From Mycobacterium sp. GA-1285 (lineage in GTDB: Bacteria > Actinomycetota > Actinomycetes > Mycobacteriales > Mycobacteriaceae): 43,685 nt of DNA. Below, one piece after another: positions 1 through 8,700 of this stretch. The position numbers and the translations under genes are program-made. Location of the stretch: assembly GCF_001499905.1 (NCBI RefSeq), contig NZ_LQIS01000024.1, forward strand, positions 1-43,685, written 5' to 3'. The notes below the pieces were generated by a model. It searched no databases. It was not told the DNA's origin and saw only the letters and a program-made list of their open reading frames with translations. The first letter of the stretch is position 1; every line of letters begins with the position of its first letter.

Positions 1-148
1 CAAGCACCCTAAGAGCCAGACACCAGGTGATCAGGATCCAACCACCGCAACAAGCGGCCCCATCACCCTGACACTGACTGGCACCCTAACGCCCGCGACA
101 TACCCGACGGACGGGTGCAACGGGCCGCATGCAGCGGCAAGGCTTACT
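1..148. other. upstream region of orn, no gene seen
   Basis: No convincing reading frame lies here on either strand. The minus-strand frames through this stretch are interrupted by stops or continue as shadows of orn. It presumably holds the orn promoter, but I cannot pick a clear -35/-10 pair. An AAGG at 139-142, six bases before the GTG at 149, serves as the orn ribosome binding site. Confidence 0.5.
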
Positions 149-805
149 GTGAGCGTCGTGCGCGACGAACTGGTGTGGATCGACTGCGAGATGACCGGCC
201 TGGATCTCAAGACCGACCGGCTCATCGAGATCGCGGTGCTGGTGACAGACGCCGACCTCAACATCCTCGGCGAGGGCATCGACGTCGTCATTCACACCGA
301 CGACGAAGCGTTGGCATCGATGATTCCGGTGGTCACCGAGATGCACACCCGGTCGGGGCTGATCGACGAGGTCAAGGCGTCGACCCTGACCCTGCCCGAG
401 GCGGAGGAGCTGGTCCTCGACTACGTGCGCACCCACGTCAAACAGGCCAAGACGGCGCCGCTGGCCGGCAACTCGATCGCCACCGACCGCGGTTTCATCG
501 CCCGCGACATGCCCAAGCTCGACGACTACCTGCACTACCGGATGATCGACGTGAGCTCGATCAAGGAATTGTGCAGGCGCTGGTATCCGCGCATCTACTT
601 CGGCCAGCCCGAGAAGGGCCTCGCGCACCGGGCACTCGCCGACATCCACGAGTCGATCCGGGAGCTTCAGTACTACCGCCGCACCGCGTTCGTGGCCCCA
701 CCCGGGCCGTCAACCAGCGATATCGCGGCCGTCGCCGAAGAATTAAGGCCGCCGAACGGAGACGCGAAGGACATCGATTCGGCCGCCGAGCGTTCGAGCG
801 GTTAG
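149..805 (+). CDS. orn: oligoribonuclease (3'-5' exoribonuclease)
   Basis: DEDDh-family exonuclease that degrades 2-5 nt RNAs, including pGpG and other nanoRNAs, in the cytoplasm. The 218-residue product opens with the first exonuclease motif, [10 protein letters not shown] near residues 10-19, whose Asp and Glu bind the two metals. The ExoII region and the C-terminal [11 protein letters not shown] motif with the catalytic His and metal Asp follow. This is essentially full length for actinobacterial Orn, with a short variable C-terminal tail. GTG at 149 is chosen because AAGG lies six bases upstream and homologues start just before the [12 protein letters not shown] block; the longer frame starting at 115 is a different, shadow frame. 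The gene sits before tRNA-His as in M. tuberculosis. Identification is secure from the motifs and gene order. Confidence 0.96.
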   Translation: MSVVRDELVWIDCEMTGLDLKTDRLIEIAVLVTDADLNILGEGIDVVIHTDDEALASMIPVVTEMHTRSGLIDEVKASTLTLPEAEELVLDYVRTHVKQAKTAPLAGNSIATDRGFIARDMPKLDDYLHYRMIDVSSIKELCRRWYPRIYFGQPEKGLAHRALADIHESIRELQYYRRTAFVAPPGPSTSDIAAVAEELRPPNGDAKDIDSAAERSSG

Positions 806-845
806 TATCGACGTCGCCGCTCTGCCCCACCGGGGTCGCGGCGAT

Positions 846-919
846 GGTGGCTGTAGTTCAGTTGGTAGAGCACCAGGTTGTGATCCTGGCTGTCGCGGGT
901 TCGAGTCCCGTCAGCCACC
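846..919 (+). tRNA. tRNA-His (GTG)
   Basis: A complete cloverleaf is visible. The seven-base acceptor strand GTGGCTG at 847-853 pairs with CAGCCAC at 912-918. The extra 5' G characteristic of tRNA-His is encoded at 846, opposite discriminator C919. The anticodon stem CCAGG/CCTGG (873-877 and 885-889) closes a loop with GTG at 880-882. The TpsiC arm carries GGTTCGAGTCC. The 3' CCA is not encoded (CCG follows). A possible -10 (TAGTAT, 803-808) overlaps the orn stop codon, so it may have its own promoter or be read through from orn. Confidence 0.97.
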
Positions 920-925
920 CCGACT

Positions 926-963
926 GGGTCAGGGAGCGAATCTTCGCTCCCTGACCCTTTTTT
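926..963 (+). terminator. strong intrinsic terminator after tRNA-His
   Basis: A perfect 15-bp inverted repeat (926-940 with 943-957) is followed at once by six T residues (958-963). The stem starts GGGTCAGGG and its tip will open to a small loop. Such textbook terminators are uncommon in mycobacteria. This one ends the tRNA-His unit and also separates it from the convergent ldtB gene. Confidence 0.9.
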
Positions 964-1040
964 CGGACGTCGACGGCTTCATGGCCCCCAGTCGTCTGCC
1001 GCACTAGAGCACTGGCCGCGGGCCCGTCCGCCACGTCACA

Positions 1041-2258
1041 TCAGACGTTGGCGTTGCCCGCTTTCCACTGCTCCCACGGGATGTTCCAGTCCCCGAGACC
1101 GTCGGTGCCCGGCAGCGTCGAGCCGACCGTGTTGACGATCTCGACGACGTCGCCGCGCTTGGAGTTGTCGAAGAACCACCGCCCGTTGCTCGTGCTGACG
1201 TTGATGCACCCATGGCTGACGTTGCTGTACCCCTGGCTGCCCACCGACCACGGCGCGGCGTGGACGTAGATGCCGCTGTAGGAGATCTGGGTGGCCCAAT
1301 CCACCTCGGTGCGATACCCGTTGGCGGAGTTGACCGGAACGCCGTAGGTCGACGAGTCCATCACCATGTGCGAGCGCCGGTCCCCGACGATGTAGACGCC
1401 GTTGTTGGTCGGTGTGCTGTTCTTGCCCATCGACACCGGCATGGTCTTGATCACCTCGCCGTTGCGCTTGACCGTCATGGTCTTCGTGCTGTCGTCGATG
1501 GAGGTGACGACCTCATCGCCGATCGTGAAGCTCGTGGTGACGTTCTCCTGACCGAACAGGCCGTCTCCGAGGTCGACGCCGTAGGTGTTCACCGCGACGT
1601 CGACCTTCGTGCCGGGCTTCCAGTACTGCGCGGGCCGCCACCGCACCTCCTGATTGTTCAGCCAGTAGAAGGCGCCCTCGACCGGAGGATCGGTCTTGAT
1701 CTTGATGGCCTTCTGCGCGGCCACCCGGTTGGTGATGATCTCGTCGAACCGGACGGCGACCGGTTGCCCGACGCCGACCACCTCGCCGTTGTTGGGCAGC
1801 ACATACGGCATCGTCAGGTTCTCGGGCGAATGAGTCTCAAAGGACATCCGCCTGGTCGTGGCGCCGCCGAGCCCGAGCGATTCGGCGGTGAGCGTGTAGC
1901 GCTTGTTGTAGCCGAGCGGTTCGGTGGTCGACCACGTCAGACCGTCCGGGCTCAAAGCGCCCGCGACCGTCTTGCCGGATTCATTCACCATGGTGACCGC
2001 TTCGAGCACACCGTCCTCCGCGCTGACGGTCACCGGCGCGTCCACACTCACGCCCACGGCGCCGTCGGTCACCGACGCGGTCAGCTTGGGGACGAGCAGG
2101 TCCCCGAACGGGGTGCCCTTGTCCTCGATCACCTGCGGTTGGGAAGGCGTCGAGTTACCTCCGCACGCGGACAACCCGAGAGCTATGGCGGGGATCAGCG
2201 CGGCGGTCACCCACCACGCGCGTCGACGCGGACGGGCCGTTGAACGGACTCGCCACAT
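1041..2258 (-). CDS. ldtB: L,D-transpeptidase lipoprotein (LdtMt2/LdtB type)
   Basis: Forms 3-3 (meso-DAP to meso-DAP) cross-links in peptidoglycan, the dominant linkage type in mycobacteria and a target of carbapenems. The 405-residue product has an Arg-rich N-terminus, a hydrophobic signal and a lipobox LSAC with Cys32 as the probable lipidated residue. Two Ig-like domains (about residues 55-250) and a YkuD catalytic domain follow. The catalytic motif SHGCINVS gives Cys351, with His333 in YVHAAP; these match Cys354 and His336 of the 408-residue M. tuberculosis enzyme Rv2518c. The start follows a GGTGGAG ribosome binding site. It is convergent with tRNA-His and divergent from tRNA-Lys. A possible -10 (TAGACT on the minus strand) lies at 2309-2314. 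Confidence 0.95.
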   Translation of the reverse strand: MWRVRSTARPRRRAWWVTAALIPAIALGLSACGGNSTPSQPQVIEDKGTPFGDLLVPKLTASVTDGAVGVSVDAPVTVSAEDGVLEAVTMVNESGKTVAGALSPDGLTWSTTEPLGYNKRYTLTAESLGLGGATTRRMSFETHSPENLTMPYVLPNNGEVVGVGQPVAVRFDEIITNRVAAQKAIKIKTDPPVEGAFYWLNNQEVRWRPAQYWKPGTKVDVAVNTYGVDLGDGLFGQENVTTSFTIGDEVVTSIDDSTKTMTVKRNGEVIKTMPVSMGKNSTPTNNGVYIVGDRRSHMVMDSSTYGVPVNSANGYRTEVDWATQISYSGIYVHAAPWSVGSQGYSNVSHGCINVSTSNGRWFFDNSKRGDVVEIVNTVGSTLPGTDGLGDWNIPWEQWKAGNANV

Positions 2259-2386
2259 TGCTTACTCCACCTCGCAGATTGGGATGATGATCGATGATTC
2301 TTGGCAACAGTCTAAGTGCAGAATCGAGTCCGGGTCGAAATGCGGAGGTCAGCGACGCGACTGGGAAGCGACTTCGGGGCGGAGAT

Positions 2387-2416
2387 TTCGTCCTGCACAG
2401 CAACTGCTGTTATTGT
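2387..2416 (+). promoter_or_regulatory. candidate promoter of tRNA-Lys
   Basis: A -10-like TATTGT at 2411-2416 (TANNNT) lies nine bases before the tRNA. A weak -35-like TTCGTC at 2387-2392 lies 18 bases further upstream. The position would start transcription just before the mature 5' end. Only the -10 is convincing. Confidence 0.4.
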
Positions 2417-2425
2417 CGCACCCGC

Positions 2426-2498
<73 letters not shown>

Positions 2499-2515
2499 CC
2501 AGCTTGGACCTGAGT

Positions 2516-2554
2516 GCGACCGTGACAGTCCGTCACGGTCGCGTTCCTTTTCTG
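2516..2554 (+). terminator. intrinsic terminator after tRNA-Lys
   Basis: An 11-bp perfect stem (2516-2526 with 2532-2542, sequence GCGACCGTGAC) with a five-base loop is followed by a T-rich run (GTTCCTTTTC). It lies 15 bases past the encoded CCA and ends the tRNA-Lys transcript. Confidence 0.8.
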
Positions 2555-2834
2555 CGCCGTCTCGAGCAACATACGATGATGACGTTGCCGGATCACAGTT
2601 GCGTAAACGTTTGGCATGAGTTCACTGTCTGTTCGCGAAGTGTGCTGTGGTCTACCTTTAGCCGAACATAGAGACCAAGATCGCACGTTCGGCGTCGTTG
2701 CCGATATACGCAACCGCTTGAGCTTCTACGGTTTAAGCTGCAGGAAGCGAAGCAGGGTCTGCTACAGTCCCGTTAGCTGACATACGACAAGCGCAGGAAC
2801 AGCAAAAGGCCGAAACGGAAAAGGGACTTAGCTG
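2555..2834. other. intergenic stretch upstream of a small ORF
   Basis: About 280 bases without a supported gene; longer frames crossing it are shadows. It is less GC-rich than its surroundings, which suits promoter DNA. A TACAGT hexamer at 2763-2768 could be a -10 for the small frame beginning at 2835, but I see no good -35 at the right distance. In M. tuberculosis a PE gene (Rv2519) lies at this position; nothing PE-like is present here. Confidence 0.5.
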
Positions 2835-3002
2835 ATGGCCCAGCCAGGCGGTTCACTTGCGGCGGACGACGATCGCGCGGGCGCGTCCGAAGTAACTGCC
2901 CAGACGCCGGTCGCGGTGTACAGCTGTAACCGGCTCGGCCGGGTCGCCAATCCCCCGGGCTTCTCGTTCTCCGAGTTGTTCCGCTCGACGCGACGCGGCT
3001 GA
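2835..3002 (+). CDS. candidate small protein, 55 aa, function unknown
   Basis: ATG at 2835 is preceded by AAGGGA at 2821-2826 with an eight-base spacer, a good ribosome binding site. The frame runs 55 codons to a TGA at 3000-3002. About four fifths of its codons end in G or C, as in the real genes around it. The product begins MAQPGGSLAADDDRAG and ends in an Arg-rich stretch (SELFRSTRRG); it has one Cys and no signal or membrane segment. I do not recognise it. It ends 12 bases before the convergent membrane-protein gene. The coding bias and ribosome binding site favour a real gene, but chance cannot be ruled out at this length. Confidence 0.5.
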   Translation: MAQPGGSLAADDDRAGASEVTAQTPVAVYSCNRLGRVANPPGFSFSELFRSTRRG

Positions 3003-3013
3003 GAGCCGGCCGC

Positions 3014-3241
3014 TCACCCCTGCCGAATCCGGCGCACGACGAGCACGAGCGCAATGACTCCCACGCCGGCGAGCGAGGCGGCCACTGCGGGTTTGGTGAC
3101 GAAACGGATCGCCGCCGACTTGGCGTCGTCGAGCACCCGGCTGGGGTTGGCACGTTCGGCAAGAGTGTCCACCGTCGCCGCGAGTTGCTCGCGTGCCTGA
3201 TCGATGTCCCGCTTGATGGTCTCGGGATCGCGGTCCGCCAC
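3014..3241 (-). CDS. small membrane protein, DUF3618 family (Rv2520c-like)
   Basis: A 75-residue protein. Residues 1-40 are charged and probably helical (ADRDPETIKRDIDQAREQ, then ATVDTLAERANP), the hallmark of DUF3618. A single hydrophobic segment at about residues 52-69 (AASLAGVGVIALVLVV) ends in RRIRQG, so it is likely membrane-anchored with a short basic tail. GTG at 3241 is preferred over the upstream frame start at 3358 because the family begins with the ADRDPE block and the extra N-terminus is low-quality sequence that would overlap bcp. Function is unknown. It is divergent from bcp, with about 110 bases between them for both promoters, as in M. tuberculosis. Confidence 0.85.
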   Translation of the reverse strand: MADRDPETIKRDIDQAREQLAATVDTLAERANPSRVLDDAKSAAIRFVTKPAVAASLAGVGVIALVLVVRRIRQG

Positions 3242-3351
3242 GTGCGCCTCCAAGCCGTCCACGTCGGTGCTCCCCGTTGGAGCCTGCCGATCTACCCTAG
3301 AGCAGCCCGCGCTCGCTGTAGCGCTCCGGTCGACAGAAGGGATGCCCGCGC

Positions 3352-3825
3352 GTGCCACAGACTCCGCGACTCGAGGTCGGCGACAAAGCCCCTGCGTTCA
3401 GCTTGCCCGACGCCGACGGCAACACCGTGAAGCTCTCCGACTACAAGGGCCGCAAGGTCATCGTGTATTTCTATCCGGCGGCGTCGACTCCCGGCTGCAC
3501 CAAACAGGCCTGCGACTTCCGCGACAATCTGCATGAACTCAACGACGCCGGGCTCGACGTCATCGGCATCTCGCCCGACAAGCCGGAGAAGCTGGCCAAG
3601 TTCCGCGACAAGGAGAAGCTGACCTTCCCGCTGCTGTCGGACCCGGATCGCGAAGTGCTCACCGCCTGGGGCGCGTTCGGCGAGAAGACGATGTACGGCA
3701 AGACGGTTCAGGGTGTGATCCGGTCGACGTTCGTCGTGGACGAGAAGGGCAGGATCGCCGAGGCGCAATACAACGTCCGGGCCACCGGACACGTCGCCAA
3801 GTTACGGCGCGACCTGTCGGTCTGA
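3352..3825 (+). CDS. bcp: thioredoxin-dependent peroxiredoxin, Bcp/PrxQ type
   Basis: Reduces hydrogen peroxide and organic hydroperoxides using thioredoxin. The 157-residue product has the thioredoxin-like fold, with peroxidatic Cys49 in the STPGCTKQACDFRD motif. Cys54, five residues later, is the resolving Cys of the atypical 2-Cys BCP subclass. Length is typical. GTG at 3352 follows an AGAAGGGA ribosome binding site. Its last 24 bases overlap, tail to tail, the convergent M20 peptidase gene. Gene order matches Rv2521. Confidence 0.95.
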   Translation: MPQTPRLEVGDKAPAFSLPDADGNTVKLSDYKGRKVIVYFYPAASTPGCTKQACDFRDNLHELNDAGLDVIGISPDKPEKLAKFRDKEKLTFPLLSDPDREVLTAWGAFGEKTMYGKTVQGVIRSTFVVDEKGRIAEAQYNVRATGHVAKLRRDLSV

Positions 3826-5157
3826 GCTGTTCTCGGCCAACCGGGCCAGCAGCAGGGCCTCGGAAACGGCCGCGCGTTCCAGCACCCCGAGGTGCAGGCT
3901 CTCGTTGACGCTGTGTGCTTGTGTCGCAGGGTCTTCCACGCCGGTCACCAGAATCTTCGCCGACGGGAACGCGTCGGCGAACTCGGCGATGAACGGGATC
4001 GAACCGCCGACGCCGGTGTGGACCGGCTCGGAGCCCCACGCCTCCCGGAAGGCCGCTCGGGCAGCGTCGTAGACCGGACCGGTTGCGTCGATCGCGTACG
4101 GCTGCCCGTGGTCGCCCCGGGTGACCGTCACCTGAGCACCCCACGGGGCGTGCTGCTCGAGATGGCGGGTCAACGCCTCCATGTGCTGTTCCACGTCTCC
4201 GCCGGGCGCGACGCGCATGCTGACCTTCGCTCGCGCACGCGGGATCAAGGTGTTGGACGACTTGTCGATGGGCGTCGTGTCGATGCCGATGACGGTGATC
4301 GCCGGTTTGGCCCACAACCGCTGCGGCACTGTGCCGGAACCGATTTCGGATACACCCGACAGCAGGCCGGTCTCTTCGCGGACACGCTCGGGCGGAAAGT
4401 CGACATCGGCGGCCACACCTTCGTGCAGGCCGGCCACCGCGACATTGCCGTCGTCGTCGTGCAGGCTGGCCAGCAACCGCACCAGCACGCTCACGGCGTC
4501 GGGCACGACCCCACCCCACAGCCCGGAGTGCAGGCCGTGGTCGAGCGTGGCCACCTCCACGATGCAGTCGACGAGTCCACGCAGCGACACCGTCAGCGAC
4601 GGCACCTCGGTGCTCCAGTTGTCGGAGTCGGCGATGACGATCACATCGGAGGCCAAGGTGTCGTGGTGCGCGGCCAGCAGTCGCGACAGTGACGGGGACC
4701 CCGACTCCTCCTCCCCTTCGACGAACACGGTGACGCCGACGGGTGGATTGCCGCCGTGTGCCCGGAATGCGGCCAAATGCGTTGCGATACCGGCTTTGTC
4801 GTCGGCAGTGCCGCGGCCGTAGAGTCGTCCGTCGCGCTCGGTCGGCTCGAACGGCGGCGAAAGCCACTGCGCCGGATCGCCTTCGGGCTGCACATCGTGA
4901 TGGGCGTACAGCAGCACCGTCGGCGCACCGGCCGGTGCGGGATGGCGTGCGATGACGGCGGGCGCACCACCCGCGCTGACGATCTGCACGTCACCGAAAC
5001 CGGCATCGGTCAGCAGCTTCGCCACCGCGTCGGCGCTGCGCTGTACCTCGCCTCGCCGCGCCGGGTCCGCCCACACCGACTCGATGCGCACCAGATCTTC
5101 CAGATCGCGCCGCACCGCCGGCAACACCTCGTGCACGCGCTGCACCAGATCGCTCAT
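3802..5157 (-). CDS. M20-family metallopeptidase (Rv2522c-like dipeptidase)
   Basis: A 451-residue di-zinc peptidase of the M20/M25/M40 family, probably cytoplasmic. Metal-site motifs are present: YAHHDVQPEGD with the first His/Asp pair (86-88), GRGTADDKAG with the bridging Asp at 119-120, and VEGEEESGSP with the catalytic and ligand Glu at 149-150. The dimerisation domain follows between the two halves of the catalytic domain. Start at 5157 (MSDLVQRVHEVLP) is chosen as the family's usual N-terminus; an upstream in-frame start at 5238 would add 27 unconserved residues running into a palindromic intergenic element. Its 3' end overlaps bcp by 24 bases. The exact substrate is unknown. Confidence 0.9.
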   Translation of the reverse strand: MSDLVQRVHEVLPAVRRDLEDLVRIESVWADPARRGEVQRSADAVAKLLTDAGFGDVQIVSAGGAPAVIARHPAPAGAPTVLLYAHHDVQPEGDPAQWLSPPFEPTERDGRLYGRGTADDKAGIATHLAAFRAHGGNPPVGVTVFVEGEEESGSPSLSRLLAAHHDTLASDVIVIADSDNWSTEVPSLTVSLRGLVDCIVEVATLDHGLHSGLWGGVVPDAVSVLVRLLASLHDDDGNVAVAGLHEGVAADVDFPPERVREETGLLSGVSEIGSGTVPQRLWAKPAITVIGIDTTPIDKSSNTLIPRARAKVSMRVAPGGDVEQHMEALTRHLEQHAPWGAQVTVTRGDHGQPYAIDATGPVYDAARAAFREAWGSEPVHTGVGGSIPFIAEFADAFPSAKILVTGVEDPATQAHSVNESLHLGVLERAAVSEALLLARLAENSSDRQVAP

Positions 5158-5186
5158 GGCCACGACACTAGCGGGTCGGTCACCTG

Positions 5187-5250
5187 CCGCGAGCGACCAC
5201 GAACTGCCAGAAAGGGGCGGCGTGTCGTGTTCTGACACGGTCGCTCGCGG
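5187..5250. repeat. palindromic intergenic element between acpS and the M20 gene
   Basis: A perfect 12-bp inverted repeat, CCGCGAGCGACC (5187-5198) and GGTCGCTCGCGG (5239-5250), encloses 40 bases that contain smaller nested pairings (GTGTC with GACAC). A related string (CTCGCGGAA) follows at about 5267. It may act as a transcription barrier at the end of the fas-acpS operon, or be one copy of a dispersed palindromic repeat. Confidence 0.6.
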
Positions 5251-5280
5251 AAGTTGACGCTCCCACTCGCGGAACTGGGG

Positions 5281-5673
5281 CTAGCGCTCTTCGAGGATGG
5301 CGACCGCAGCCGCGGTACCGGCCTCGTGGGTCAACGACAGGTGGATCGTCACGTTCTTCAAATGCTCGGCGATCGCGCCGGACAGGCGGACCTTCGGCCT
5401 GCCCCACATATCGGTGATCACCTCGATGTCGCGGTGGATGCCCTCGGGCAGCACCGGACGCTTGGCGAAGCGGGACCCCGACCACGCCTTGATCACGGCC
5501 TCCTTCGCCGCCCACCGCGCGGCGAGATGCCGCGCCGCCGACGAGCTCTTGTCGGCGGCGTCGCGCCGCTCACCGGGGGTGAACGTCTCGGCGAAGACGG
5601 TCCCGGGCAGGTCGACCTGTTCGGCGAACTCCGGTATGGACACCAGGTCGATCCCGACCCCGACTATCGCCAT
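5281..5673 (-). CDS. acpS: holo-[acyl-carrier-protein] synthase
   Basis: Transfers the 4'-phosphopantetheine arm from CoA to the Ser of acyl carrier proteins. The 130-residue product has the two AcpS signatures: GVGIDLV with metal-ligand Asp9, and RWAAKEAVIKAWSG with Glu58. Mycobacterial FAS-I, unlike the fungal synthase, carries no phosphopantetheinyl transferase domain, so AcpS acts on it in trans. The gene starts 46 bases downstream of fas on the same strand and is almost certainly cotranscribed with it. ATG at 5673 begins directly with the family's conserved first strand. Confidence 0.95.
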   Translation of the reverse strand: MAIVGVGIDLVSIPEFAEQVDLPGTVFAETFTPGERRDAADKSSSAARHLAARWAAKEAVIKAWSGSRFAKRPVLPEGIHRDIEVITDMWGRPKVRLSGAIAEHLKNVTIHLSLTHEAGTAAAVAILEER

Positions 5674-5719
5674 GGGCCAAACGCTATCTCACGCCCTTCG
5701 CTCGTCGCGCAAGCGCTCA

Positions 5720-8700
5720 TCACCCAATTCGTCCGGCCACATACACGTCGTCGTCGCCGAGTCGCGACGCCGGATCGAGAAGCATGTCGGCTTCCTGCCG
5801 CTTCTCGGGTGCGTCGTGGCCGAATCGGCGGTCAGCCGGCTTCTCGTACAACGACTTACCACCCGCGATCGCCGATGCGAGCCGGTGCTGACCGGCCAGC
5901 ACGCGGGCATCCGCACGCTGCTTGTAGTCCGCGCGCTGCTCGGAGCTCAGCGCGGCCAGGAACGCCTGCGGATGCACCAGCGCGATCAGACCCGACACGT
6001 GGCCGAAGCCCAGGCTAGTGATCAGCCCGGCCTTCAGCGGGAACGACCCGCCGAACCGCAGGGTTTCGCGCAGCCACACCATGTGCGCGGAGCCGGCGAG
6101 CTCGTCGTCGACACAGTCCAGGCTGCGGTTGGGCGGGATGACGCCGTCGCGCAGGATCTGGCACAGCCCCATCATCTGAAACGCTGCCGCGCCGCCCTTG
6201 GAGTGACCGGTCAGGCTCTTCTGCGACACCACGAACAGCGGTGCGCCTTCCGAGCGACCCAGCGCATCGGCGAGCCGCTCGTGCAGCTCCGTCTCGTTGG
6301 GATCGTTGGCCAGCGTCGACGTGTCGTGCTTCGACACCACCGCGATGTCGTCGGGTCCGACGCCGAGTTCGGCCAGCGAGTTCGCCAGTTGCGAGCTGCG
6401 ACCGCCGCGGCCGGCTGCCAGCGCACCCAGACCGGGCGCCGGGATCGAGGTGTGCACACCGTCGCCGAACGACGACACGTAGCCCACGACGGCCAGCACG
6501 GGCAGCCCCATCTTGAGCGCGAGATCACCGCGCGCCAGCAGGATGGTCCCGCCGCCCTGTCCCTCGACGAACCCGAGCCGACGACGGTCGTTGGCGCGGG
6601 AGAACTTCGAGTCGCTGATGCCTCTGGCCCGCATCATTGCGGTGTCCGCGGTCGCGGCCATGTCGCCGAACCCGATGACCGCCTCGAGAGTCGTGTCGTC
6701 GTAACCTCCCGCGACCACGAATTCGGCCTTCCCCAACCGGATCTTGTCGACGCCCTCCTCGACGGAGATGGCAGCCGTCGCACACGCCCCGACGGGATGG
6801 ATCATCGCCCCGTAACTGCCGACATAACTCTGGACGACGTGGCCGGCAATGACGTTCGGCAGGACCTCCTGCAGGATGTCGTTCGGCTTGTTCCGGCCCA
6901 ACAGGTTGCCGTGATACATGGTCTGCATCGACGTCATACCGCCCATGCCGGTGCCCTGAGTGCTGGCCACCAGGCTCGGGTGCACCCAGCGCATCAGCTC
7001 GCTCGGGCTGAAGCCCGCCGACAGGAACGCGTCGACGGTGGTGACGAGGTTCCAGATCGCCAGCCGGTCAATGGAGTTCATCATCTCCTGGCTGACGCCG
7101 TACACCATCGGGTCGAATCCAGTCGGAATCTGCGCCCCGACTGTGCGGGACAGCTTGACCTTGCGCGGAACCCGCACCTCGGTACCCGCCTTGCGCGTCA
7201 CCTGCCAGTCGCCGCTGTCGGGTACGGGGGCGATCACGGTGTGCTCCGGATCGAATTTCAAGAACCCGCGGGCCTCGGCCTCCGACGAGACGACGAAGGT
7301 GAAGTCTTTGTCGAGGAAGACCGAAACCAAAAGCGGCGACGCATGATCCGGGTCGATCGCTCCGTCGTCGACCCACTCGCGGATACCGACCCGCTCGACC
7401 ACGGCGTCGTGGTAGCGCTCCACCAGCTCGCCCTCGTCGACCAGCTCGCCGGTTTCGGTGTCGTACCAGCCCGGAGTGGGATCGTCCTCCCATTTGACCA
7501 GTCCGGTCGTCCACGCCAGCTCGAGGACCCCGGCGGCCGACAACTCGTTCTCGACCTCCATCTCGAAACGGGTGCGCGAGGAACCGTACGGCCCGAGTTC
7601 GGCACCACCGACGATCACCACCATGTCGGCGGGATCGATGTCGAGGTCGGGCCACTCGGGCGCCGGCGCGGACTTGAGACCGCGCGGCGGCGACGGCAGA
7701 GCACGCACGGTGCCCTCGGGATCGGTTGCCCCGGCGTGGCTTTCGGTCACCATCTCTTCGCGGGCCTTGGCGGCCAGCTCGGCCATGTCGATGTCGACAT
7801 CGGCCAACCCGCCGGTGAAGTCCGCCTGCAGCGGCTCACGCGCCGCGGCCACCTTGGCTTCGATGTCGCACAGCCCGAGCAGCATGCTCGCCATCTCGTC
7901 GGTGGTGAACGTGCGCACCCCGGCCTCTTCGACCGCACCGACGATCGCGTCGTTGTGGCCCATCAGACCGGTGCCCTTGGTCCAGCCGATCAGCGCGTGT
8001 GCAAGCGAAACCCGCTGCGCCCACGACGATTCGGCTTTCCACCGGGCCACCAGCGCGTCAAGCGACGACTTCGCTTCGCCATAGGCGCCGTCGCCACCGA
8101 ACATGCCGCGGTTCGGCGAACCGGGCAGCACGACGTGCAGGCGTGCGGCGATGTCGCGCTCGGCGCCGATGTGCGACAGGCCGGCGATCAGCCGCTGCAC
8201 GGCCCACAGCAGCACCTTCATCTCCATCTCGGCACGCGACCCGGCATCGGACAGATCGCCCGTCACCCGCGGTGCGGCGAACGGGAACAGCAATGTCGGC
8301 GTCTGAGCGTCCTTGATGTGGATCGACTGCGGCCCAAGGCTTTCGGTCTGCTCGGTGCCGACCCACTGGACCAGCGCGTCGATATCGGTGTAGGACGCCA
8401 TGTTGGCGGGGACAACCCACAGCTTGGCGTTCCAGCGCGCGTTGTCGCGGTAGAGGGTGCGGTAGAAGGCCAGCCGGTCGTCGTCCAGTTTGGACGTCGT
8501 CGCGATGACGGTGGCACCGCCGTCGAGCAACTGCGCGACCACCGACGCGGCGATCGAGCCCTTGGACGCGCCCGTGACGACGGCGACCTCGTGGTGGTAG
8601 CGACCGGTGCCCGGATTCTCGGCGCCTGCGGCCGCGCGGCCATACAGCGAGGCGTGGATGTTGCGACCCGCCGCCAGCGCCTTGCCCTGCCACCAGGTGG

